The notes below the pieces were generated by a model that did no database searches, was not told where the DNA came from, and worked only from the letters and a program-made list of their open reading frames with translations. This document shows, one piece after another, positions 35,798 through 43,899 of a stretch of 64,000 bases of DNA. The DNA is from an uncultured Clostridia bacterium (GTDB taxonomy: Bacteria > Bacillota > Clostridia > Christensenellales > UBA1242). Each line of letters begins with the position of its first letter. Position 1 is the stretch's first letter. A program made the translations under genes and the position numbers. The stretch is from assembly GCA_944380265.1 (NCBI GenBank), contig CALWGY010000001.1, forward strand, positions 129,790-193,789, given 5' to 3'.

Positions 35798-36931
35798 ATG
35801 AAAAAATTACGAATTATTTTGTTAGTTTTAATATTGCTAGTGTGTTTAATTCCAACAAGTTTAATTAGCACATCACAATTAAAAGTTGAAGCGGCTCCAT
35901 CATATAAGGGAATGTGTGTGTTAGCAAATGATAACAAAGTGTTATATGAATACAACAAAGATGTAAAACTTCCAATGGCAAGCACAACAAAAATAATAAC
36001 GGCAATTGTCACACTAGAAAATTGTGATGACCTAGACAAACTAATAACAGTTGCAGATGAATCTGTTGGAATTGAAGGAACAAGCATTTATCTAAGAAAA
36101 AATGAACAAATTAGCATACGTAACTTGCTTTATGGTTTAATTTTAGCATCTGGAAACGATGCAGCAACTGCACTTGCTTACGAAATTGGCGGAAGTGAAG
36201 AAAAGTTTGTTGAAATGATGAACGATTTTGTTAAAAGATTAGGTTTAACAAACACTCAGTTAAAAAATCCACATGGGCTAGATGCTGATGGACACTACAC
36301 ATCTGCCTACGATTTAGCAGCAATAACCAATTATGCTTTAAATAACGAAACCTTTTTAGAAATTGTTTCAACAAAAACAAAGGTGTTAAACGAAGGGGAA
36401 CCAAATGTTAGATATTTAAGAAATAAAAACAAACTTTTGTTTTCCGAAGAAGGTTGCATTGGAGTTAAAACCGGCTTTACCGATAATGCTGGAAGGTGCT
36501 TAGTTAATGCATGTGAAAGAAATGGTATGCGAGTTGTTTCGGTTGTGTTAAATTGTGGACCAATGTTTGAAGAGTGCGACAGGCTTAACAACTTAGCATT
36601 TAACGAGTATGAACTAAAAACTTTTGTTGAACCATATGGATTTGTTGGAAATGTTAATGTTGTTGATGGAGATAAAAACGAAATTTCTGTGGCAACAATT
36701 AAAGGGTTTAGCACAGTTATAAAAAAATCGGAAGCAGAAAATTACAGGGTTGAATTTGATGTTCCGGAAAGCGTTACAGCACCAATAAGCAAAAGTGATA
36801 AAATTGGAAAAGTTACAGTGTTTTATAACGATGAAATAATTTATGAAGATTCAGTTTATTCTACCAGTGAAATTGAAAATATTAATTTAAAACATAAAAT
36901 AGATAATATAATGGAAAACTGGTATTTATAA
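35798..36931 (+). CDS. D-alanyl-D-alanine carboxypeptidase, sporulation type (DacF/DacB-like)
   Basis: S11 penicillin-binding protein. Signal peptide, S62-T-T-K65, SGN (LASGNDAATALAY) and KTG (GVKTGFTDNAGRC). Its place after scpAB-DUF2953-gerW suggests the sporulation carboxypeptidase that shapes spore cortex cross-linking. ATG 35798 is five bases after AAGGAG; the ATG at 35795 overlaps the gerW stop and is too near the SD. spmA and spmB, often next, are missing. Confidence 0.92.
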   Translation: MKKLRIILLVLILLVCLIPTSLISTSQLKVEAAPSYKGMCVLANDNKVLYEYNKDVKLPMASTTKIITAIVTLENCDDLDKLITVADESVGIEGTSIYLRKNEQISIRNLLYGLILASGNDAATALAYEIGGSEEKFVEMMNDFVKRLGLTNTQLKNPHGLDADGHYTSAYDLAAITNYALNNETFLEIVSTKTKVLNEGEPNVRYLRNKNKLLFSEEGCIGVKTGFTDNAGRCLVNACERNGMRVVSVVLNCGPMFEECDRLNNLAFNEYELKTFVEPYGFVGNVNVVDGDKNEISVATIKGFSTVIKKSEAENYRVEFDVPESVTAPISKSDKIGKVTVFYNDEIIYEDSVYSTSEIENINLKHKIDNIMENWYL

Positions 36932-37059
36932 AAAACATATTTTAATTTGTTATATTCACGCGTGCCAAAAGAAAATGTTTGCTTTGCTTGTGTTATTTTT
37001 AGCATTTAAAAAATAATACTCACTTAGTTTGCGTTGTTCTCGCAATCCCAAAAAAAATA
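36932..37059 (+). other. Intergenic stretch of higher GC without a gene
   Basis: No ORF fits. The DNA has CACGCGTG and a small hairpin TTGCG/CGCAA (about 37029-37044), unlike the A/T-rich gaps around it. It might be a small RNA or a gene remnant. Confidence 0.3.
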
Positions 37060-37091
37060 AAAACATAACATTTTTTGTGTTATGTTTTTAT
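37060..37091 (+). terminator. Rho-independent terminator before rluB
   Basis: AAACATAACA and TGTTATGTTT with T-rich tail. Confidence 0.85.
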
Positions 37092-37120
37092 TTGATAAAA
37101 AAAAGGTTTTGTATTAAAAT
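37092..37120 (+). promoter_or_regulatory. Promoter of rluB-cmk-plsC
   Basis: TTGATA, 17 bases, TAAAAT. The predicted start (37127-37129) is at or just before the ATG at 37130, so the mRNA would be (nearly) leaderless. Confidence 0.65.
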
Positions 37121-37129
37121 TAATATAGT

Positions 37130-37840
37130 ATGAGAATTAATAAGTATTTAGCACAATGCAATATTTCAAGCAGAAGAAAGGTGGAAGAATTCATACTTTC
37201 TGGGCAAATAACCATAAACGATGTTGTGGTTAAAACTTTATCAACACAAGTTTTGCCAACCGATATTGTTAAGTTTAATGGTGTTGTTGTGAAGCCATCA
37301 AATGTAAAAATTTATTATTTGTTAAACAAACCAAGCGGATACATAACAACAGTTAGCGATGAACGTGGCAGACATACGGTGCTTGATTTAATTGAAAAAT
37401 CGCCAGAACGCATTTTCCCGGTTGGAAGACTGGATATGGAAACAGAAGGGATGTTAATTTTAACAAACGATGGTGATTTTGCTAACAAACTAATTCATCC
37501 TAGCAAACAAATTAATAAAGTTTATGAAGTTGTTGTTAACACACAGCCATCAATTGAGCAATTTTCAAATTTGGAAAAGGGTGTTAAAATTGATGAAAAT
37601 TTCACAACCAGCCCAAGCAAAATCACTCACAAGCAAAAACTTGAAAACGGCACCTTTAAGTTTAACATAACAATTCATGAAGGCAAAAACAGACAAGTTA
37701 GAAAAATGATGAAAAGTGTTGGGCTTAATGTTGAATTTTTAAAGCGAGTTAAAATTGGAGCTTTGCCACTTGGAAATTTGCCAACTGGAAAATATAGAAA
37801 ATTAACAAAGCAAGAACTTGATTTGTTACTAAAAAACTAA
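37130..37840 (+). CDS. rluB: 23S rRNA pseudouridine synthase, RluB/RsuA family
   Basis: S4 RNA-binding domain at the N-terminus (MRINKYLAQCNISSRRKVEEFI), then the catalytic domain with GRLDMETEGMLILTNDGD (catalytic Asp) and EGKNRQVRKMM. 236 residues. No SD is visible before the ATG. rluB-cmk-plsC is a conserved clostridial order. Confidence 0.93.
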   Translation: MRINKYLAQCNISSRRKVEEFILSGQITINDVVVKTLSTQVLPTDIVKFNGVVVKPSNVKIYYLLNKPSGYITTVSDERGRHTVLDLIEKSPERIFPVGRLDMETEGMLILTNDGDFANKLIHPSKQINKVYEVVVNTQPSIEQFSNLEKGVKIDENFTTSPSKITHKQKLENGTFKFNITIHEGKNRQVRKMMKSVGLNVEFLKRVKIGALPLGNLPTGKYRKLTKQELDLLLKN

Positions 37841-37852
37841 GGAGAAGTTTGT

Positions 37853-38512
37853 ATGATTAACATTGCAATTGATGGTCCAAGTGCAGCAGGAAAAGGCGTG
37901 GTTTCAGAGCGTCTTGCAAAACTATTAAACATATATCATCTAGACACAGGAGCAATTTATAGAGCAATTGGACTTTATATGTACGAAAACAATATTGATG
38001 CTTCCAGCGAAGAAGAAGTTTCAAAAGTTTTAGATGATATTAATATAGAAATTGAATTTATTAATAGAGAACAATATACATACTTAAATGGTGAATGTGT
38101 TAATGGCAAAATTAGAACGTCCATAATTTCCGACTATTCTTCCAGAAGTTCAGCATTATTATGTGTTAGAGATAAAGTTAAACATTTGCAACAAGACTTT
38201 GCAAAAAAGAACAATGTTATAATGGAAGGTCGAGATATCACAACTGAAATTTTACCAAATGCAAAATATAAGTTTTTTTTAACTGCTTCGCCAGAAACGC
38301 GTGCACTTAGAAGGCTTAAAGATTTGGAAGCGAAGGGTGAAAAAATAACCTTTGCACAAGTTTTAAAAGATATTAATGAACGTGATTATAGAGATAGTCA
38401 CAGAGAATTTGGAAAATTACAACTTGCAAAAGATGCTGTTTACATTAACACCGACAACTACACAATTGACGAAGTGGTTGCAATAATATATAGTAAAATA
38501 GATGAAAGATAA
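37853..38512 (+). CDS. cmk: Cytidylate kinase
   Basis: Phosphorylates CMP and dCMP. P-loop GPSAAGKG at the N-terminus, HLDTGAIYRAIG, and EGRDITTEILPNA; 219 residues. SD AAGGAG precedes the ATG. In most relatives ispH-rpsA follow cmk-plsC; not here. Confidence 0.95.
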   Translation: MINIAIDGPSAAGKGVVSERLAKLLNIYHLDTGAIYRAIGLYMYENNIDASSEEEVSKVLDDINIEIEFINREQYTYLNGECVNGKIRTSIISDYSSRSSALLCVRDKVKHLQQDFAKKNNVIMEGRDITTEILPNAKYKFFLTASPETRALRRLKDLEAKGEKITFAQVLKDINERDYRDSHREFGKLQLAKDAVYINTDNYTIDEVVAIIYSKIDER

Positions 38513-38532
38513 TTAAATTTTAAGGAGTTACA

Positions 38533-39204
38533 ATGTTTTTTTATTTTTGGCTGATTGTTTTATACATACCATTATTGTTAATATATCCTTGTCGAGTTAT
38601 TGGTAAAAAAAATCTACCTAAAAAGGGCAGATTAATTTTTAGTGCTAACCACCAAACATTAAATGATCCAATAATAATTGCATACAAACTTTGCAAGCGT
38701 AGGTTTCGTTTTATGGCAAAAGCACCTTTGTTTAAAAACAAAATTGCAGGTGCAATATTAAAGGGAATGGGTGCATATCCTGTTGATAACAAAAGTGCCA
38801 CTGGTGACATAACTGCAATAAAAACAACCATGAAACACTTAAAAGAAGAAAGAGCGGTTTGCATTTTTCCAGAAGGAGCAAGATTAAAATCAAGTGAAAA
38901 CAACCAACTAAAACATGGTGTTGCATTGTTTTCATTAAAAACCAAATCTCCAATTGTTCCAGCATATTTTGTTAAAAAAACAAATGCTTTCACATTTAAC
39001 ACATTGCTTGTTGGAAAGCCAATTGAACTTTATAACATGGAAGAATTTAAAGATAAAAAAATAGATAGAGAAGTTTTAGAACAAGCAAGCAAAATTGTTA
39101 AAAAAGAAATGAATGCATTATATAAAAATTACTTAAAAGAAAAAGAAGATAAGAAAAAGAAAAAACTTGAAAAAAAATTAAAAAAAAATAAAAAATTAAA
39201 ATAA
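38533..39204 (+). CDS. plsC: 1-acyl-glycerol-3-phosphate acyltransferase
   Basis: Makes phosphatidate, the substrate of CdsA. Catalytic NHQTLNDP (H-x4-D) and FPEGAR motifs are present, with an N-terminal membrane helix. 223 residues; the last 25 are nearly all Lys/Glu (low complexity). SD AAGGAG precedes the ATG. Followed by a terminator rather than ispH. Confidence 0.93.
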   Translation: MFFYFWLIVLYIPLLLIYPCRVIGKKNLPKKGRLIFSANHQTLNDPIIIAYKLCKRRFRFMAKAPLFKNKIAGAILKGMGAYPVDNKSATGDITAIKTTMKHLKEERAVCIFPEGARLKSSENNQLKHGVALFSLKTKSPIVPAYFVKKTNAFTFNTLLVGKPIELYNMEEFKDKKIDREVLEQASKIVKKEMNALYKNYLKEKEDKKKKKLEKKLKKNKKLK

Positions 39205-39217
39205 AACAAAAATAAAA

Positions 39218-39248
39218 AACACTCTGATTTTCAGAGTGATTTTTTTTA
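39218..39248 (+). terminator. Rho-independent terminator after plsC
   Basis: CACTCTGA and TCAGAGTG with eight T. Confidence 0.92.
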
Positions 39249-39263
39249 GGAAAAAAGGGGGAA

Positions 39264-39300
39264 ATGGCGTAAATAATTAAATTTACGCCATGCTTTTTTG
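39264..39300 (+). terminator. Second hairpin downstream of plsC
   Basis: ATGGCGTAAAT (39264-39274) and ATTTACGCCAT (39281-39291): perfect 11-bp stem, 6-base loop, then GC and six T. A tandem terminator or the 3' end of a small RNA. Confidence 0.6.
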
Positions 39301-39509
39301 CAAAAGCGAAAATATAATATCAAAAATAATGATGCGGGTCAAGTAAAATTTAAAAAATTTTCGACAATTTTATAATTTTTTTTAATGTTAAAAAATAATT
39401 TTTTTTTATCAATAATTTTAATAAGTAAAACATTCGTAAACTTTTAATGATTGCTATAAAAAACAAAATTTAGTATAATTTAATATATAAAAACATAAGG
39501 AGAAATTTA
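39301..39509 (+). other. Intergenic region before dCMP deaminase
   Basis: About 200 bases of A/T-rich DNA with no gene; the deaminase promoter lies at its end. Confidence 0.5.
39451..39479 (+). promoter_or_regulatory. Promoter of dCMP deaminase
   Basis: TTGCTA, 17 bases, TATAAT. Confidence 0.7.
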
Positions 39510-39998
39510 ATGGATAAACGAGAAAGTTATTTGTCTTGGGGAGATTATTTTATGGGACTTGCTTTACTTTCAGCAAAAAGAAGTAAGGATCCAAACACAC
39601 AAGTTGGTGCTTGCATTGTTAATGAAAACAAAAAAATTATTTCTGTTGGATACAACGGAATGCCAATTGGTTGCAGTGATGATGCTTTTCCTTGGAGCAG
39701 AGAAGGCGAGGACTTAAACACCAAATATCCTTATGTTGTGCATGCCGAACTAAATGCAATTTTAAATTCCAAGGTTGATTTAAGCAATTGCACAATTTAT
39801 GTAACAATGTTTCCTTGCAACGAATGCACAAAGGCAATAATTCAGTCTGGCATTAAACATATGATATATTTAACAAACAAATATCCTGATTCAACTGCCG
39901 TAAAAGCAAGCATGAAAATGCTTGATAGCGCAGGAATTACTTATGAAAAATATATTCCTAGAATTGATAGCGTGGTTTTAAATTATAAAAATGAATAA
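39510..39998 (+). CDS. Deoxycytidylate (dCMP) deaminase family protein
   Basis: Zinc deaminase converting dCMP to dUMP for thymidylate supply. Zinc-binding HAELNAI (His plus catalytic Glu) and PCNECTKA (two Cys) motifs are present, plus the RSKDPNTQVGA opening block typical of dCMP deaminases. 162 residues. SD AAGGAG precedes the ATG. Overlaps the next gene by 8 bases. Confidence 0.92.
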   Translation: MDKRESYLSWGDYFMGLALLSAKRSKDPNTQVGACIVNENKKIISVGYNGMPIGCSDDAFPWSREGEDLNTKYPYVVHAELNAILNSKVDLSNCTIYVTMFPCNECTKAIIQSGIKHMIYLTNKYPDSTAVKASMKMLDSAGITYEKYIPRIDSVVLNYKNE

Positions 39999-41985
39999 AG
40001 AAGAACTTAACACAACAAACAAACTAACTTTTAATAACTTTTTTTATCCACTACTATTTTTAGTTTCAACAATCATTATTGAAATTGGAACAAACATAGC
40101 ATTGGGGTTTAATTTGTTTCCAACATATTTTTTGTTGGATTTCTTTATCATGCTTTTATTTGCTTCGGTTTTGTTTTTAACTTCAAACAAAATTGCTCAA
40201 CTTGTTTTAACAATAATAATTTTAGTTGTTCAAAGCATGATTAGTTATGTTAACGTAACGCTATATTCCATTTATGGTGATTTGTTTAGTTTTGACATGC
40301 TGGTTCTTGGAGCAGAAGCGTTTTCTGTTTTTGACCCATCATTTATTAAATGGGGATTTTTAGCTTTTTTACTTATTGTTCTTGCAACTGTTATAACAAT
40401 TATGAGTGTGTTTTTGAAACATAAAATTTCTTATAAATTAAAATCAAAAACAGCATTAATTGTTTTGTCAATTTTTCTTGGCTCACAAACAGCAGGCATT
40501 GGCGGATATTTTATTCAGTTGGCATGTTTAAATGATAACAACAACACTGTGTATGCAGAATATTTTGAAAACGATAAAAAATTATATGACCAACTTTTCA
40601 TAAAGTCTGAGGCACTAAAAAGATTTGGAAGTTATCCGTTTTATTTTCAAAATTTGATTAATTTAACTTTTAATGCTTTTAATGATATTAACTATGAAGA
40701 AGTTAAATCTTATGTTACAACAAATCCTGTTTACGAAACAAACGAAAAAACAGGCATATTAAAAGATAACAACTTAATTGTTATTATGTGTGAAAGTTTG
40801 GAATGGTTTGCTGTTAACCCAATTTTAACTCCAACACTTGATGACATTTTCAATAATGGAATAACCTTAACAAACTACATAAGCAAAAGTAAAACAAACT
40901 ATTCCGAAATGGACGTTATTTTGGGTAGTGTGCCAAGTGATAATTCTTTCACAAATAGTTGGCATGGTTCCAATTCTTCATTGTTAGACAACAATCTTGC
41001 GTTTAGTTTGCCAAATAAGTTAAAAAATGCGGGATATGAAACCACAAAATTTTTCCATGATAATTCAGGAAGTTTTTATGGAAGGGAAAAAACTCATAAA
41101 ACATTTGGTTTTGATGAAGTTATAACTTTGGAAGATATGAACATTGAAGATAAAGCAGAAGGGTTAATAGGGCATAATTCCAATTACACAAAAGATTCCG
41201 ACATGATTAAATCTTGCATAAATCAAATTGCACCAACAAACCAAAAATTTTTCAGTTTCTTAACCACAATCACATCTCATGGACCATATAATGAAAGTAA
41301 AAAACTAACAGAATATTACAAAATTTTAGATAATGGCGGACTAGAAGAATTTAAAACATGGCTTGCAAACTACGCCGATTTTGTGTATCCAGAAGATGAT
41401 GAAATATATGAAACATATTTAAGAAATTATTTAGCAACAATAATGGACTTAGACCGTGGTGTGGAATATTTGCTTAACTATTTAAGTGAAAACAATATTT
41501 TAGATAACACAACACTTGTAATTTTCTCAGACCATAATGCTTATTATCAAGATTTATCTTACAAAATGAGAAATATGGAAAAAAGTGAATATGATAATCC
41601 ACAACTATATAAAGTTCCGGCAACAATTTTTAATAGCACATTAGAACCTGAACTTATTTCTGATTTTACTAATCCATATAATTTACTTCCAACAATTTTA
41701 GATTTGCTTGGAGTTAAATATAATAACAACATGTATATGGGGTATTCAATTTTTAACAATAACTTTTCCGATTCAATTTTTGTTTCGCAAATTGGTGGAA
41801 TTATGACAGATAAAATATATTCCGAAAACAATGTTGACTTAATAAGTAAATTTGAAATATCAAACGAAGATGCACAAAAATTTAAAGAAAACACTTTAAA
41901 GTTTTATATAAAACAAGAAAAAATGAATTTGGTTTATAATTCAAACATTTTTGAAAAATATCCAGAACTGATAGAATATATTTAA
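39991..41985 (+). CDS. LTA synthase-like sulfatase-fold membrane protein
   Basis: 664 residues: four or five N-terminal membrane helices (to about residue 170) and an extracellular sulfatase-type domain. ESLEWF holds the metal-binding Glu; T302 in SKTNYSE matches the catalytic Thr of LtaS; TSHGPY and FSDHNAYY resemble metal-binding sites (DHN in place of DHG). It likely transfers glycerol-phosphate from phosphatidylglycerol to lipid or polymer, but phosphoethanolamine transfer is an alternative. Coupled to the deaminase gene. No glycolipid gene is nearby. Confidence 0.85.
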   Translation: MNKEELNTTNKLTFNNFFYPLLFLVSTIIIEIGTNIALGFNLFPTYFLLDFFIMLLFASVLFLTSNKIAQLVLTIIILVVQSMISYVNVTLYSIYGDLFSFDMLVLGAEAFSVFDPSFIKWGFLAFLLIVLATVITIMSVFLKHKISYKLKSKTALIVLSIFLGSQTAGIGGYFIQLACLNDNNNTVYAEYFENDKKLYDQLFIKSEALKRFGSYPFYFQNLINLTFNAFNDINYEEVKSYVTTNPVYETNEKTGILKDNNLIVIMCESLEWFAVNPILTPTLDDIFNNGITLTNYISKSKTNYSEMDVILGSVPSDNSFTNSWHGSNSSLLDNNLAFSLPNKLKNAGYETTKFFHDNSGSFYGREKTHKTFGFDEVITLEDMNIEDKAEGLIGHNSNYTKDSDMIKSCINQIAPTNQKFFSFLTTITSHGPYNESKKLTEYYKILDNGGLEEFKTWLANYADFVYPEDDEIYETYLRNYLATIMDLDRGVEYLLNYLSENNILDNTTLVIFSDHNAYYQDLSYKMRNMEKSEYDNPQLYKVPATIFNSTLEPELISDFTNPYNLLPTILDLLGVKYNNNMYMGYSIFNNNFSDSIFVSQIGGIMTDKIYSENNVDLISKFEISNEDAQKFKENTLKFYIKQEKMNLVYNSNIFEKYPELIEYI

Positions 41986-41990
41986 ACAAA

Positions 41991-42023
41991 AAATAGGGCA
42001 TAGGTGTGCCTTATTTTTTTATT
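41991..42023 (+). terminator. Rho-independent terminator after the LTA-synthase-like gene
   Basis: AATAGGGCA pairs with TGCCTTATT (one G-U), then seven T. It shares AGGGCATA..TGT.CCT with the terminator at 21499-21530. Confidence 0.8.
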
Positions 42024-42149
42024 TTTACATTTAGAAAATTTTAAATAAATAAACGCTAAACAATAAAAATTTTATTATTAACAAAAAATATTGTTTGTTT
42101 GATTAAAAACAAAAAAAGAACTCATTATTTCTTATATTGTTCTTGTATT

Positions 42150-42184
42150 TTAGAAAAAAATAAAACCCCAAAGTTTGGGGTTGT
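42150..42184 (-). terminator. Terminator of the tRNA operon
   Basis: AACCCCAAA and TTTGGGGTT; on the minus strand it is followed by a T-rich run (A-run at 42152-42163 on plus). Confidence 0.8.
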
Positions 42185-42201
42185 TTTTATTATTTTTTAA
42201 T

Positions 42202-42286
42202 TGGTGGGCGAGGATGGATTCGAACCACCGAAGTCAGAGACAACAGATTTACAGTCTGCTCCATTTGGCCACTCTGGAACTCGCCC
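42202..42286 (-). tRNA. tRNA-Tyr(GTA)
   Basis: 85 bases with long variable arm, as expected for tRNA-Tyr. Acceptor GGGCGAG pairs with CTCGCCC, discriminator A, CCA encoded. Anticodon loop CTGTAAA. Last tRNA of the operon. Confidence 0.95.
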
Positions 42287-42298
42287 ATAATTAAAAAA

Positions 42299-42374
42299 TG
42301 GAGCTGGTGATAGGAATCGAACCTACAACCTGCTGATTACAAATCAGCTGCTCTGCCAGTTGAGCTACACCAGC
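42299..42374 (-). tRNA. tRNA-Thr(TGT)
   Basis: 76 bases; acceptor GCTGGTG/CACCAGC, encoded CCA, anticodon TGT in loop TTTGTAA. Confidence 0.95.
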
Positions 42375-42400
42375 ACAAATAGGGTAGTAAATAATAATTA

Positions 42401-42476
<76 letters not shown>

Positions 42477-42492
42477 ACATAACATTATTTTA

Positions 42493-42544
42493 TTATTATA
42501 GGTTAGGGTAGTGAAAAGTAACCTAAGTTTTAGTCCTATAATAA
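42493..42544 (-). other. Spacer hairpin between tRNA-Asp and tRNA-Phe
   Basis: TTATTATAGG (42493-42502) and CCTATAATAA (42535-42544) are fully complementary, with an alternative inner stem AGGTTA/TAACCT. Possibly a processing or attenuation element in the tRNA precursor. Confidence 0.5.
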
Positions 42545-42545
42545 A

Positions 42546-42622
42546 TGGCGACCCGGAAGAGACTTGAACTCTCGACCTCTAGCGTGACAGGCTAGCGTTC
42601 TAACCAGCTGAACTACCGGGCC
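42546..42622 (-). tRNA. tRNA-Asp(GTC)
   Basis: 77 bases; acceptor GGCCCGG pairs with CCGGGTC (one G-U), discriminator G, encoded CCA, anticodon GTC in loop CTGTCAC. Confidence 0.95.
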
Positions 42623-42648
42623 ATATTAAAAATTTATAGGATTAAAAT

Positions 42649-42725
42649 TGGTGGGCCTTCAGGGACTCGAACCCCGGACCAACCGGTTATGAGCCGGTCG
42701 CTCTAACCAACTGAGCTAAAGGCCC
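42649..42725 (-). tRNA. tRNA-Met(CAT) (or tRNA-Ile2 with modified CAT)
   Basis: 77 bases; acceptor GGGCCTT/AAGGCCC, discriminator A, encoded CCA, anticodon CAT in loop CTCATAA. Initiator features (unpaired first base, three G-C pairs below the anticodon loop) are not present, so elongator Met or lysidine-type Ile2; the sequence alone does not decide. Confidence 0.88.
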
Positions 42726-42745
42726 AATTTAAGCATTTTAAGAAA

Positions 42746-42822
42746 TGGTCGGGGTGAAGAGACTCGAACTCCCGGCCCCTTGATCCCAAATCAAGTGCGC
42801 TACCAAACTGCGCTACACCCCG
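42746..42822 (-). tRNA. tRNA-Pro(TGG)
   Basis: 77 bases; acceptor CGGGGTG/CACCCCG, discriminator A, encoded CCA, anticodon TGG in loop TTTGGGA. First tRNA of the operon, about 20 bases after the predicted transcription start. Confidence 0.95.
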
Positions 42823-42847
42823 AAATGTCTCAAATGCTGACAGTAAA

Positions 42848-42876
42848 AGTTTACACTAACGCATTATATTTGTCAA
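42848..42876 (-). promoter_or_regulatory. Promoter of the six-tRNA operon
   Basis: On the minus strand TTGACA, 17 bases, TAAACT. Perfect -35 and spacing; drives Pro-Met-Asp-Phe-Thr-Tyr. Confidence 0.75.
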
Positions 42877-43132
42877 TAAAAAAATATAAAAATTATTAAT
42901 TTTTTATGCGTATTAATCTTCAAAATTTTTAGCACCTATAAAATTAATATATGTTTAAATTTTTAATATTGTTTGTTAAATTAAATTATATTTTAAAGGC
43001 AAAATTTTTTAGTCCAAAATAATCATTTTTTAGTGTCTATTCAACAAAACATTCTAATTTTTTTAAATTTACATTTGCTAAAATTAATTTAACTTTAAAA
43101 CTTAAAAACTTTTATTAAAGGAGAAAATTTTT
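42877..43132 (+). other. Divergent intergenic region before spoIIAA
   Basis: No gene. A TGCTAAAAT string (43076-43084) could be an extended -10 for spoIIAA, but no clear sigma-H promoter was found. Confidence 0.35.
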
Positions 43133-43441
43133 ATGAACATTAAAAGCAGAATATATAATAACACGCTTTACATTATGTTGGTTGGCGAATTAGATGAATA
43201 TTCGGCATCATACACAAGGAATTATTTAGATAACATAATTGAAACTCCAAATTTTAATCAAGTAATAATTGATTTGTCGGAACTAGAATTTATGGATAGC
43301 ACAGGAATTGGAGTTTTAATTGGTAGATATAAAAAATTGAAAAGTCAGAAAATTCCAATTTACATTTGCAACCCAAATTTGCACATAGAAAAAATATTTA
43401 AAATGACAGGCTTATACGAAATAATGCCAAAAATAAGTTAA
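43133..43441 (+). CDS. spoIIAA: Anti-sigma F factor antagonist SpoIIAA
   Basis: STAS-domain protein that releases sigma F by binding SpoIIAB. 102 residues; the phosphorylated Ser is S56 in FMDSTGIGVLIGRYK. SD AAAGGAG precedes the ATG. First of the conserved three-gene spoIIA operon. Confidence 0.95.
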   Translation: MNIKSRIYNNTLYIMLVGELDEYSASYTRNYLDNIIETPNFNQVIIDLSELEFMDSTGIGVLIGRYKKLKSQKIPIYICNPNLHIEKIFKMTGLYEIMPKIS

Positions 43442-43451
43442 GGAGTTTTTT

Positions 43452-43898
43452 ATGAGTTACAACAATGAATTAAAATTAGAGTTTTTAAGTTTAAGCGAAA
43501 ATGAAGGATTTGCAAGAAGTTGTGTTGCAAGTTTTTGTTTGCCACTTAATCCATCGGTGGAGGTTATAACCGACATTAAAACTGCTGTTAGTGAAGCAGT
43601 AACAAATTGTGTTGTTCATGCGTATCCAAACACAGTTGGAAAAATTGAAATTTTGGTTAAGTTAACACAAAACGAAATTTACATATCAGTAAAGGATTTT
43701 GGGGTTGGAATTGAAGATGTTATTAAGGCAAAAGAACCTTTTTACACTTCAAAACCAGAAAGTGAAAGAAGTGGAATGGGCTTTACTGTTATGGAAAGTT
43801 TTATGGATAACGTAACCGTAACTTCAAAAATTAATGTTGGAACAGAAGTTGTTTTAATAAAAAAATTGGAGGAAGTTTCGGAAGCGGTAGGAGGTTAA
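43452..43898 (+). CDS. spoIIAB: Anti-sigma F factor / serine kinase SpoIIAB
   Basis: GHKL-fold kinase that holds sigma F inactive and phosphorylates SpoIIAA. N-box VSEAVTNCVVHAYPN, G1 box VKDFGVGIED and G2 SERSGMGFTVMESFMD are all present. 148 residues. SD AAGGAG precedes the ATG; one base separates it from sigF. Confidence 0.95.
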   Translation: MSYNNELKLEFLSLSENEGFARSCVASFCLPLNPSVEVITDIKTAVSEAVTNCVVHAYPNTVGKIEILVKLTQNEIYISVKDFGVGIEDVIKAKEPFYTSKPESERSGMGFTVMESFMDNVTVTSKINVGTEVVLIKKLEEVSEAVGG

Positions 43899-43899
43899 A

